Source: Tenodera sinensis (taxonomy: Eukaryota; Arthropoda; Insecta; Mantodea; Mantidae). Taken from it: a DNA stretch of 64,000 nt. The stretch spans positions 32,212,805 through 32,276,804 of the forward strand of contig CM060961.1 in the NCBI GenBank assembly GCA_030765045.1, in the 5' to 3' direction. Numbering within the stretch: the first letter of the stretch is position 1; the number at the start of each line of letters is the position of its first letter. The notes below the pieces were generated by a model. It saw only the letters and a program-made list of their open reading frames with translations. It ran no database searches and was not told the origin of the DNA. Of this stretch, positions 31,673 through 41,340 are shown piece by piece. The translations under genes and the position numbers were made by a program.

Positions 31673-34600
31673 ATGTGGAATGGTGGAGTAATGGAATCGG
31701 TTCTGACTGCCATACCAGATTATAGGTGCAGCAAATGTGAAAAGAGTTTTCTACGCGACTACCATAAGAAGAGGCATGAGCTGATATGTGGTGAGTTTTT
31801 CGAGTGTAGACATTGTGGTGATGTTTACGGTACTGAAAATCGAAGGGATGTACATGAAGGGCGCTGTGATAGGGCTCTAGATGCTAAGAAAGTCAAATTC
31901 GAACCTACTAAGCATAAATTATTGTTAATGTCTCCTGATGAAGATGATGTTGTAGACTATGAAACGGCTTTTCAGGATCGGCTGAAATCGTTTTTCATCC
32001 AATGTCCAGCAAGTCAGGATCTAAATTCATACTTGCAGCAGGTGAAGCAGCGCATAATTCATGCTGTTCAGAAGGAGCTGCGGGCTCATAAAAGTTTGAA
32101 AATTAACATTATGGCTGAATGTACGTTTGTGAATGCTGTTGGGGACATCACTAACAAAGCCTTCAAAACGCGTAATAATGCCGTGTTTTTAGACAGTGAC
32201 TTGGATGCCATCTTGGAAAAAAAATTCGAGAAACTTCATGTTGAAATGGAGGAAAGTAAGTTGAAAGGCAGTAATTGGGCTCTTCTGAGTGTTGATGGCG
32301 TTCGACTACGTATTAACAAGTATAATCTTCTTCGAGGGAGCAGCTATATTCCTCTACCGTCATCTTTGGATGCGAAGAAAGCCTGTATAAACCCTCAGAA
32401 CTACAACGATGAGAAATGCTTTATGTACGCTGTTCTGGCTAAGTTCATTCGAAATAAACCTCAGCGTGTTAGCAAGTATAAGGATCTCCAAGAAAAATAC
32501 GATTTCTCATGCGTCTCATTTCCTACGAGCTTGGGTGAAATCGCTAAATTTGAAAAACTCAATAATATATCCATAAATGTGTTTGGAGTGGATGATAAAC
32601 ATGAAGTGTTTCCAATAAAGGTGATTGATGAAGAATTAGATGATCATCGCGATCTCCTTCTGTTGAGTAATGCTACTGACAGATATCACTATGCTTATAT
32701 AAAGGATTTTGAAAGACTTATTCGTCAGCAGAAAACCAAACATGATGGTCGAATTTATGTATGTAAAAGATGTTTCAGCCATTTTGATGACCGATACGGA
32801 CAAAGTGGAATGAAAAAATTAGAAGAGCACCGAGAAATATGTAGACAACATGGTATTGCTAGATGCGTTATGCCTACAAAGGATAACTCTATCGTTAAAT
32901 TCAAGAATGTTGAGAGGATGTTGAAACTTCCTTATGTTATCTACGCCGATTTTGAATGCATTCTTACCCCTCTCCATACCTGCTCCTCTAACCCTGAAAC
33001 CTCCTACACAACTCCCTATCAAAGTCATTCTCCCATGAGCTTTTGTGTTTATGTGAAGCCTTCGTCCAGTGTTGAACAACTAGAAACAACTCTTCCTACT
33101 GAACCATATGTTTACCGAGGGGCTGACGCTGCACAGAGGTTTATGGGATGCCTGGTGGATCTGGCAAATAAAATAAGCGACTTATACAAATCTGCTAAAC
33201 CTCTTAATCTTACAGCTGAAGAACAAGAATCATTCGATGCTTCTACAATATGCTATCTGTGTGAACATGGATTTACAGAAGATAATTGGAAGGTTCGCGA
33301 TCACGATCATGTGTCCGGGGCGTACAGAGGATCTTTACACAATAAATGTAACCTGGCTTGTAAAACACCTAATTATATACCTGTCTTCATGCATAACCTG
33401 AGTGGGTATGACTCTCATTTCATTGTTAAGCAGCTAGGGTGTACTAGCGAAAGAATAGAGGTTATACCAAATTCAGAGGAAAGTTATATATCATTCTCCA
33501 AGTATGTTGGGGATATTAAACTCAGATTTGTCGATACTTTCCGCTTTCTCAGTACGAGCTTGGAGAAGCTCGCAAAGAACCTTGAAACGTATCCTGAAAC
33601 AGCAAAGTACTTCGGAGCAGAGAATATTGGTTTGATGACTCGTAAGGGGGTATTTCCCTATGATTACGTAACATCGTGGGATGTCCTGAACGATACATGT
33701 TTGCCTTCTAGGAATGCCTTCTACAACAGGTTAAACAGCGAAGAAATCAGCAGTGAGGACTATGATCATGCTCTGAACGTGTGGAAGCACTTTAACGTCC
33801 GAAACCTTGGCGAGTACAGTGACTTGTACTTAATTTCAGATGTTCTTCTCCTAGCGGATGTCTTCGAGACATTTAGAGACCAAACCCTGAAAAGTCATAA
33901 AGTGGATCCTGCACATTATTTTACCTCTCCGGGACTTACATGGGATGCTATGCTGCTGTATACTGGAATCGAGTTGGAATTGCTTCTTGATTACGATCAG
34001 CTACTCATGGTTGAATCTGGTATAAGAGGAGGGTTATGCCAGGTTTCTCACCGGTATGCGGAGGCTAACAACATCTATATGGAGCAGTATGATCCTCGTA
34101 AACCCTCTCATTTTATTACGTACGAAGACGCCAATAACCAGTACGGTTGGGCTATGTGTCACGCCCTTCCTTATGGTGGATTTACGTGGGTTTCTCCTGA
34201 GGATATACATCTCGGTTCGTTGAATGGGGATGATTCCTTTGGATATATCTTGGAGGTTGACGTGGAATATCCTGCAGAGCTGCATGAACTTCATAATGAT
34301 TTACCCTTTCTGCCTGAGAGTATGAAACCGGGGGAATCCTCTTCAAAGAAACTAATTGCCCATCTTGGATCTCGAAAGAAGTATGTGGTACATTACATGG
34401 CCTTGAAACAGGCTCTTAGTCATGGTCTACGACTGTCAAAGATTCATCGAGCACTAAAATTCCATCAATCTTGTTGGTTAAAGCCTTACGTCGAATTTAA
34501 TAATCGCCTACGACAGCAAGCAAGAAACGATTTCGAGAAGGATTTGTACAAACTTTTCAATAATGCGATGTTTGGGAAAACAATGGAAAATATTCGTAAT

Positions 34601-35332
34601 CGTATGGATATACGTCTTGTGTCAAACTGCAAAACATTAGAAAAACTAATAGCCAAGCCTACATTTATCGATCGAACCATATACGGTCCTAATCTTGCAG
34701 CTGTTCATATGACTTCTCGTAAAATAGTGTTCAACAAGCCTATATACATTGGAATGAGTGTACTAGACATTTCCAAGACACTAATGTATTCGTATCAATA
34801 CGATGTGTTACTTCCATATTATGGAGCTGAGAATCTTAAACTGTTGTATACGGATACAGATTCCTTCATCCATCGAGTGACTACAGCTGATATATACCAG
34901 GATAAATTACACATGCTTGAACATCTGGACACAGCGGACTACCCTGCTAACCATATATGCTATTCTACACAAAACAAGAAAGTGTTGGGAAAGTTTAAAG
35001 ATGAAGCAAGTGGTAAAATCATTCGCCGTTTCGTTGGTCTCAGACCTAAAATGTATGCTCTCGATATTGATGGCTCTGTGATAAAAAAGATCAAAGGCAT
35101 AAAACATAGCGCCATTAAGCAATACATCAGCTTCGATAGTTACATGGAGTGCCTTAAAACCTTGAAAATCGTAAGAACCCCTATGAACTTAATCCTATCC
35201 CAACATCATAATGTTTCTACAGTTGAATCTAATAAAATAGCTCTGTCGCCTCATGATGACAAGAGAGTAATTGCAGAGGATGGAATATCAACGTATGCGT
35301 ACGGGCATTACAGCGTCGCAACCCATGCGTAA
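31673..35332 (+). CDS. polB: Polinton-type family B DNA polymerase, right copy
   Basis: This copy would copy the element's DNA in the nucleus, presumably by protein priming as in Polintons, adenoviruses and phi29-like phages; that mode is inferred from family, and no terminal protein is identified. The start is the first ATG after a TATA-like box at 31455-31461: the leader of about 185 nt contains no other ATG, and the start has A at -3. The frame is uninterrupted for 3.66 kb, showing recent insertion or selection. The length (1219 aa) suits Polinton polymerases with N-terminal extensions. In motif A the usual Leu of DANNLYG is Gln (residue 823), and the endonuclease VII-like module has His556 where T4 endonuclease VII has a zinc Cys. 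Two polyA signals follow. An adintovirus- or bidnavirus-type relative is the main alternative within the same superfamily. Confidence 0.95.
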   Translation: MWNGGVMESVLTAIPDYRCSKCEKSFLRDYHKKRHELICGEFFECRHCGDVYGTENRRDVHEGRCDRALDAKKVKFEPTKHKLLLMSPDEDDVVDYETAFQDRLKSFFIQCPASQDLNSYLQQVKQRIIHAVQKELRAHKSLKINIMAECTFVNAVGDITNKAFKTRNNAVFLDSDLDAILEKKFEKLHVEMEESKLKGSNWALLSVDGVRLRINKYNLLRGSSYIPLPSSLDAKKACINPQNYNDEKCFMYAVLAKFIRNKPQRVSKYKDLQEKYDFSCVSFPTSLGEIAKFEKLNNISINVFGVDDKHEVFPIKVIDEELDDHRDLLLLSNATDRYHYAYIKDFERLIRQQKTKHDGRIYVCKRCFSHFDDRYGQSGMKKLEEHREICRQHGIARCVMPTKDNSIVKFKNVERMLKLPYVIYADFECILTPLHTCSSNPETSYTTPYQSHSPMSFCVYVKPSSSVEQLETTLPTEPYVYRGADAAQRFMGCLVDLANKISDLYKSAKPLNLTAEEQESFDASTICYLCEHGFTEDNWKVRDHDHVSGAYRGSLHNKCNLACKTPNYIPVFMHNLSGYDSHFIVKQLGCTSERIEVIPNSEESYISFSKYVGDIKLRFVDTFRFLSTSLEKLAKNLETYPETAKYFGAENIGLMTRKGVFPYDYVTSWDVLNDTCLPSRNAFYNRLNSEEISSEDYDHALNVWKHFNVRNLGEYSDLYLISDVLLLADVFETFRDQTLKSHKVDPAHYFTSPGLTWDAMLLYTGIELELLLDYDQLLMVESGIRGGLCQVSHRYAEANNIYMEQYDPRKPSHFITYEDANNQYGWAMCHALPYGGFTWVSPEDIHLGSLNGDDSFGYILEVDVEYPAELHELHNDLPFLPESMKPGESSSKKLIAHLGSRKKYVVHYMALKQALSHGLRLSKIHRALKFHQSCWLKPYVEFNNRLRQQARNDFEKDLYKLFNNAMFGKTMENIRNRMDIRLVSNCKTLEKLIAKPTFIDRTIYGPNLAAVHMTSRKIVFNKPIYIGMSVLDISKTLMYSYQYDVLLPYYGAENLKLLYTDTDSFIHRVTTADIYQDKLHMLEHLDTADYPANHICYSTQNKKVLGKFKDEASGKIIRRFVGLRPKMYALDIDGSVIKKIKGIKHSAIKQYISFDSYMECLKTLKIVRTPMNLILSQHHNVSTVESNKIALSPHDDKRVIAEDGISTYAYGHYSVATHA

Positions 35333-35400
35333 GAGAATACAACTTAGATCTCAAGATAATTATTTTCTCCGTTACGTCTCCTGTAGAAAATGAAAATTTT

Positions 35401-35525
35401 ATCAACTGACTCCTCCACGCCTCCAATGATGTCTGACGAAGAAGGAAGAAAAAATAAAAAAATCCTCACCTGGCTTCTCCGTGCTTCCCATGATGCTTGT
35501 CGAAGAATGAAGAATAAAAATAGAA
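35401..35525 (+). terminator. Duplicated polyA-signal segment, right arm
   Basis: Two imperfect tandem units share TCAMCTGRCTYCTCC, CCAATGATG/CCCATGATG and GACGAAGAAGGAAGA/TCGAAGAATGAAGA cores. AATAAA occurs at 35453-35458 and 35513-35518. Lying 70-190 bp after the polymerase stop, they are good candidates for its cleavage and polyadenylation signals. Confidence 0.55.
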
Positions 35526-35551
35526 ATTATAAAAGGGGGCGTTAACTCTGC

Positions 35552-35583
35552 CACTAGACTTTAACTCTAGTGCTGGTCTCCAG
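35552..35583 (+). other. Double hairpin downstream of right polymerase
   Basis: A perfect 7-bp stem with loop CTTTAAC is directly followed by a 4-bp stem with loop TCT. The first loop has the shape of an anticodon loop (C-T-TTA-A-C), which may be coincidence or may relate to the tRNA-like motifs nearer the centre. Placement about 220 bp after the stop codon would also suit an RNA 3'-end or processing structure. Confidence 0.5.
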
Positions 35584-36098
35584 CCCAGATAAAAGAGGAG
35601 AGGCGTATACCCTACTACCTTAAAGTAAGTATACCCTCATTAACTTTATATAAACAGAAGATTGTGTTAAAATACTATCAAAGGTATTGCTGAATATCTC
35701 TTAAAAATATTGAGCTATAAGTACCTCAACATCTGCGGATAGATCATCTTTTAGTGATAAGTTTAAAAATCTATAAAGGGTTAGGAAAACAAAGTTGAAT
35801 AAAGCTGCAAAGAACACTTAATAAGCAGGTTAGATCATAATAGGTGGGGTTACACTTAGAAAACTGCATGTAGTGTTCGAGATGTTACCGCCAGAACATA
35901 CAGAACCAAGCAAAAGAGTCATACAGTTGTATACAATTCTGTGACAGAGGGCAAAGGTAGCTGTAACAAGAACTTCAACATCAATGGTTAGGAGATCTAG
36001 TGGAAGTTTAAAAGCCCTATAAAGGAGGGAGAGAAATCAAAGCAGACTAAAGCTGTAAATAATACTCCAAAAGAACGTGGGACTACCTCGGGTTAGAT

Positions 36099-36332
36099 AT
36101 GGAGAAAATGTCAAACATACTATATACAATAGCTGCAGAATATGACGGTGGTGCAGGATATGGTTACGCTGGTGATGATGATGATGTAGGTTATTGTGGC
36201 GCTGGTGATGGTGGAGGTGTTGGTGCTGGAGATGTTTGTGGTCTTGCAAGTTATAGCGCCGCTGGTGATGATGGTTTTTTTTGTTGGGTTAGGTTTGGGT
36301 GGTGGTGGTGGTGGTGGAGGTTGCGGTGGTAG
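36099..36332 (+). CDS. Possible 77-codon Gly/Asp-rich small ORF, right arm
   Basis: Mirror copy of the left-arm small ORF, with TATA-like CTATAAAGG at 36017-36025. The single residue change comes from the substitution at 36135. The second half is GGT-triplet repeat translation. No family is recognised; treat as tentative. Confidence 0.2.
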   Translation: MEKMSNILYTIAAEYDGGAGYGYAGDDDDVGYCGAGDGGGVGAGDVCGLASYSAAGDDGFFCWVRFGWWWWWWRLRW

Positions 36333-37110
36333 TGGTGGTGGTGGTGGTGGTGGTGGTGGTGGTGGTGGTGGGATAGGTTAGGTTAGGATAGTCTTAGAAG
36401 GAATGTGTGCAACGTTTGACGTGTTACCATTAGAACCTACAGAATTATGCAAGAGAATCGTTAAATGAAGTTGGCATGTATAGCATACTGGAACAGTGTA
36501 CAAAGACGGATACAATAGCTATTAGAATAACAAGGTTACAACGTCTTCTAATGTTAGTTTACGAAAAGAGCCGGAGGGAGGAGAAAAAGAAGCCTGTATA
36601 ATGTTAAATAACGTTGAAGAAATGTCTGGAAAGAGGTTTGCGGTTAAGTTAGGTTAGTCTTAGAAAGACTGTAAGCAATTCTCTAGACGAGAACATAATA
36701 CATTTACAAAAGGATGGAATTTGGTCATGAAAGCATAACAAATCGCTAAAAAGGGCTCCATATACTCCTTAAAAACATTAAACCATACTAACGACGTGAA
36801 AACATAGAAAATATCAACGAAGCTGCAAAAAATTCCTGAAAATCTCTAGAATACCGCAAAAATGGCTAAAATACTTACCAACTCCTAAAATAGCACTAAC
36901 ATACCATGAAATGTTAAGAAATCGTTAGGGCTCGCATGTCGGGGGTGTAATACCTTCAAGGTAGCTAAAGTTGTTGGAGGAACGTCTCCAAAAGAAAGTG
37001 AAATATCTAAGCTTGAAACGGCATGTTGCAAAGGTCAGAATAGGTTATAGAAGAATATAATGCTCGTGTAAAATGGGATGAGATAGGCTAGGTTAAGTCA
37101 GGTTAATAAA

Positions 37111-37456
37111 TAGGAAGGTTTGCGCTCCCTTAGGTTAAGTAACGTTAGGTTAGGTTAGAATATGATGCTTAGGTTATGTGAAATTATGAAAGACCATATA
37201 GTAAAAAGAGTAGGGATTAGATGAGCAAAAGGGATGAAGAATAAATCATTAGATGAGGTGTTAGGTTAGGTTAGACGAGTAGAAGTATGGGGCTTAGGCT
37301 AGGTTAGATTAGGTTAGGATAGGTTAGACGAGTAGAAGTATGGGGCTTAGGTTATGTTAAATTATGAAAGTTCAAAGTAAAAAAAGAGTGGGAGCTAGGT
37401 TAGGTTAGGATAGGTTAGACGAGTAGAAGTATGGGGCTTAGGCTAGGTTAGGGCCA
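37111..37456 (-). repeat. Right subterminal TTAGG-like repeats
   Basis: Mirror of 21095-21440. TTAGG runs point toward the right tip, again the polarity of a chromosome end. Confidence 0.8.
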
Positions 37457-37739
37457 CTATGTGGGGCGAGGTGTCATGTTGGGGTAACATATTCAATCAA
37501 GATAGAAATCTCTTGCGTTAGGAGGTTTGCATCGATACAGTGAACGACATACTCAACTGCCATGGACGCTCATAAACATACATGCACTGCTATAGACCTT
37601 AAACATTATCCCTAGAGTCAGCCTCAAACGCCTACAACGTCCTGCTTCCCCTACCACCTTACCTAGTAATGCTTAGATTACGCATGGCGGCCATCTTGCC
37701 CATAAAAAAGTGGTCCAGCTCTGTCCTAATCTACCTACT

Positions 37740-37745
37740 ATCCTG
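37740..37745. repeat. Right 6-bp target-site duplication ATCCTG
   Basis: Partner of the hexamer at 20806-20811. The inferred empty site would read GATTG-ATCCTG-CTTAAG. Confidence 0.9.
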
Positions 37746-38174
37746 CTTAAGTATTGATGAAGTGGGTGTTCTAAATCGCTATTGGTTGAGTAAATACGGC
37801 GTTTTATAAGACGTGAGGAGCGGCTACCGTAGCTAAGGGCACAGTAAGTATACCATTGTTTGCTTACTGTGTGAGAACTGAAGGTTTGCTACATTTCAGT
37901 GTTTAAGCATAGTACCTGATCATCCTTAGTGGGACGAGTATCCATTTGTGAGGTAGTTGGACCAGAAGTTGCTGTCGCAGAAAGAGGAGGGGGGGGGGGG
38001 CGTCCCCGAAATTGCACTAGAGGGCGTTAGAACGGTAGACTATTATGTTTCTGTTATGTTGCATTGGCTATCACAAGTCGCTAGCCAATTTGCAAAGCAA
38101 GCAGGTAGACCTATCAGTTGACACATACGTCCAGTAGTTTGCATCTCGTGATGGACTAGAAAACTGTCATTTTC
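37746..38174. other. Right flank, no feature recognised
   Basis: Host flank of the insertion with a short poly-G run near 37990-38000. No coding or repeat landmarks are supported. Confidence 0.4.
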
Positions 38175-39235
38175 TTAACCGTTGGCGAAAACAAATTTCA
38201 TATGTCATAAAAATCTCAAACATGTGGCATTTTAATCAAAATCGTTAGAGCCATTTTCAAGAAAATCAAAATTTTCCATGTAAAGGTTAGTTTAGGGTGG
38301 AGGAATTTTCTTCAAAATCTTCGTGTCGTATCCTTGAAAGACTTTAAACTTAAATACCAACTTCGGTTTTTAACCCACTTTTCGTTTTTGAGTTATGCTG
38401 TCCACAGACTGACACACAAACACACAAGAGACACACACAGGACCTTTTTCTAAAAATGGGTTTTTGACCCCTGAATAAAACAAAAATTAGAAAAATGTCC
38501 GAGTGCGGGGGCTGTCTGTAGACAGCATAACTCAAAAATGAAAATCCGGTTAAAAACCAAAGTTGGTGTTTAAGTTTAATATATTTTAAGGAAGCGACAT
38601 GAAGATTTTGAACAAAAATCCTCCACCCTAAACTATCCTTTACATGCAAAATTTTTCGAAAGTTTTCATTTTCTCGAAAATGGCTTTAACGATTTTGATT
38701 AAAATTTCATGTTTAAGATATTTTTATAATAAATGAAATTTATATTTTGAGTTTTGTGGTTATAGTCTGTATAGTCCCATTTACTCTGGATGACTTGCAT
38801 AACTGGTAAACTTAAGAGATAGACCAGATCTTTCTAATCTCATTAAAACACACATTATGTCCAAATGAATTTTTGGTGGAGTGAACCATTTCGGAGATAT
38901 TCATTGTTATTTGTGCGAGGTTTCACTACGTATACTTTTCTCAAATGGAAAGTTGTTATTCACTTTTTTATATCTTCGCCGTGCAAAGAGAACGGAATTT
39001 TAAAGCATTCATATAGCAACCAGCTTTTAAAGATTTGACTATCGTTCAAAGCCTACCGTATTCTCATATTCCCCTTGCACCTACAACAAAATTAGCAATA
39101 AGGTAATTTTTGCAAACATTTATCTCGACTAACATGAAGAAGATATAGGAACAAGAGTTTGTACGAATAGTTATTACAAGAGTAGAGAAAATCATGTGAG
39201 TGTAACTCATAAAATTTTAATTATAGAACTACACT
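38175..39235. repeat. Two family A copies head to head
   Basis: A plus-oriented partial copy (38175-38455: AGTTTAGGGTGGAGGAATTT, CTTCGTGTCGTATCCTTGAA) meets a full minus-oriented copy (38460-39235: CAGCATAACTCAAAAATGAA, then ATTTCGGAGATATTCATTG, ending GTGAGTGTAACTC). The two CA/TG-flanking segments face each other, forming an imperfect palindrome of roughly 400 bp. Confidence 0.7.
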
Positions 39236-39699
39236 TTCTCCATTCCCAATGGGTCAGTAGTAGTGGCGGTAGACAGGAAAAACAAAAGGAGACAAAGAAA
39301 TGTATATAACAGTATGCAGCAGGTAGTGTTTTATATGAGTTCAAAACAATGATAGTATAACAAAAGCAACACAATGTAATTATCAGTATTTAATGGCTTG
39401 TCAATAAACACAGCGTATTTCATTTTTGTAATCTTCAAACCTGTCACCCTAACTGGCACACGTAGGAACGTATGACGAGGTTTTCTGTAATCGGTTAACT
39501 TTCTAGTAATGCCTGCTGTTTAACACTAATGCCACCAAGATGGCCGATTATCACGCCAAACTGCATTTATGAAAGGCAGCTATTTTTGGGTGTGAAAATA
39601 ACACGACGATTTTTGCTCATGGAATACCTTAAGGGCGAATAAACATTAGGGTTTACTTACTTTCCGAAGATAATTATCATAAGAATAAACATATAAAAT
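39236..39699. other. Non-coding interval, no feature recognised
   Basis: Anonymous sequence between family A copies. Confidence 0.35.
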
Positions 39700-40435
39700 G
39701 TTTCTGATCTCTACATATAAATGAGTTCTCTACTCCTCTACCACCTTTTCTTACAAACTCTAATTCCTATATCTTCTTCGTGTTAGTTGAGATAAACGTC
39801 TGCAGAAATTATCTTATTGCTTATTTCCTTGTGGGTGCAAGGGGAATGTGGGAATACAGTTGGCTTTGAGCGATAGTCAAATGTTTTAAAGCTTTGAGAT
39901 TGCGTTCTCTTTGCACGGCGAACACAAAAAATGAATAACGATGTTCCATTTGACGAAAGCGTTGTTTTGCAAAACTCGCACGAATAACATGGAGAACTCC
40001 AAAATGGTTCACTCCACAAAAAGATTTATTTGGACATAAATTATGTGTTAGCGAGATCTACATTTTTGGTATAGTAAGATTTGGTCATCTCTTATGGTTT
40101 AGGAGTTATTCAAAAGTCATCCAGAGTAAACGGGATTACATAGGCCATAGCCAAAAAATTCAAAATTTACATCTCATTTGTCATAAAAATATCTTAAACT
40201 AATGTCATTTTAATCAAAATCGTTTGAGCCATTTTCAAGAAATCAAAACTTTCCATGTAAAGGTTAGTTTAGGGTGGCGGAATTTTCTTCAAAATCTTCG
40301 TGCCGCATCCTTGGACGTCATTAAACTTAAATACCAACTTAGGTTTTTAACCGACTTTTCGTTTTTGAGTTATGCTGTCCACAGCCTGACACACACAAAC
40401 ACAAGCGCGCGCACGGACGCACCCACGCACTCTCC

Positions 40436-40511
<76 letters not shown>

Positions 40512-40640
40512 CTTTTCTAATTTTTTTTATTTTTTTATTATTATTCAGGGGCCTCAAAATATATTTTCGGTGAAATCTCGACATCAAATTTTTGGGTGGA
40601 ATGTAATACTTCCTCTACTTTACTATACGTAGCAGGGAAA
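39700..40640 (+). repeat. Dispersed repeat family A, full copy with long (CA)n
   Basis: Full plus-oriented copy: AACTCTAATTCCTATATCTT, then ACTCCAAAATGGTTCACTCC, then AGGTTAGTTTAGGGTGGCGG, then the expanded CA tract, ending GGTGAAATCTCGACATCAAA and ACGTAGCAGGGAAAATAAAA. The next copy begins immediately after. Confidence 0.75.
40438..40508. repeat. (CA)n microsatellite inside family A
   Basis: About 35 uninterrupted CA units at the position where other family A copies have only a short CA-rich stretch. Confidence 0.95.
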
Positions 40641-41340
40641 ATAAAAGGGTGATTGTTGCACACTACTGTTTCTCTACTCTTGTACAAACTATTCTTACAA
40701 ATGCTTATTGCTCTATTTCCTTCATGATAATCAAGATAAACATTTGCAGAAACCATCGTATTGCTAATTTTCTTGTTTTTACTAGAGAAATATCAGAATG
40801 CAGCAAGCAGGCTTTAATCCATAATCAAATCTTTTAAAGCTGGTCAATATGGGTTTTTTGCAGTATTTAACGCCCGCTTTAACTACTTTGTGCCAACAGA
40901 CGGTGACACTGATGATACATGGAATGAACATGGAGCACTGGTGGAATGAGATGGCGGGGGAAACCGGAGAACCCGGAGAAAACCCACCCCAGCAACGCTT
41001 CACCCACCACGAATCGCACATGCGGTTGCCTGGGATCGAACCCGGGCCGCTTAGGTCGATACGTGATGACTTTGAAATTGGTTCTCTTTGCAAGGTAAAA
41101 AAATATAAAATAGCGACTTCCCATCTGAGAAAAGTATACGTATTGGACAATTGGGACAAATATGAGGAATGTCTTCGAACTGGTTCACTCCCCCAAAAAG
41201 TGTATTTATAATTAGATGTGCGGTTTAACGAGATATATATTTTTGTGTAAAATACATACTACCGATAAAACCTCTAAATACATTTTTGGATGGAATGCGA
41301 TACTACTTCTTATCTAGTAGATGCGTAGTAGAGAAAGTAA
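40641..41340 (+). repeat. Dispersed repeat family A, tandem copy split by a SINE
   Basis: Starts TGTTGCACACTACTGTTTCT directly after the previous copy and continues through ACAAACTATTCTTACAAATG to about 40870. It resumes after the SINE at 41070 (TTGGTTCTCTTTGCAAGG, GTTCACTCCCCCAAAAAG). Confidence 0.6.
40880..41069 (-). mobile_element. tRNA-derived SINE, family B
   Basis: Minus-oriented B-box GGTTCGATCCC (complement at 41032-41044 region). The body reads TTTTCTCCGGGTTCTCCGG then TCATTCCACCAGTGCTCCA. Body and head match SINEs near 50590-50843, 58092-58300 and 61084-61440. It interrupts a family A copy. Confidence 0.8.

Larger units (their letters stand above)
20812..37739. mobile_element. Palindromic Polinton-like element (polymerase only)
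   Basis: A 16,928-bp unit starting AGTAGGTAGATTAGGAC and ending with its complement, flanked by 6-bp direct repeats. Almost its whole length is two inverted arms of about 8.3 kb around a spacer of about 0.28 kb. Noticed arm differences: 20837/37714, 22422/36135, 26899/31658, six extra bases in the left (CCA)n and twelve extra in the right (TTC)n. The 6-bp TSD, AG terminus and Polinton-type polymerase place it with Polintons/Mavericks (established for that group). Unlike typical 15-20 kb Polintons, it has no visible integrase, ATPase, protease or capsid gene, and its terminal repeats extend over everything. I infer a non-autonomous or trans-mobilised derivative of an 8.4-kb unit. Confidence 0.85.
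29415..37739 (-). repeat. Right inverted-repeat arm
   Basis: Reverse complement of the left arm, starting inside the second copy of the spacer tandem duplication (near 29415) and ending at the right TSD. It carries the plus-strand polymerase copy. Confidence 0.95.

Noticed and set aside
20812..37739. The large palindrome as a sequencing or assembly artefact (missed-adapter fold-back read)
   Set aside because: Fold-back artefacts would mirror the flanks too. Here the mirror stops exactly at a 6-bp direct repeat with unrelated flanks, the centre is asymmetric, and the arms carry private substitutions and indels.
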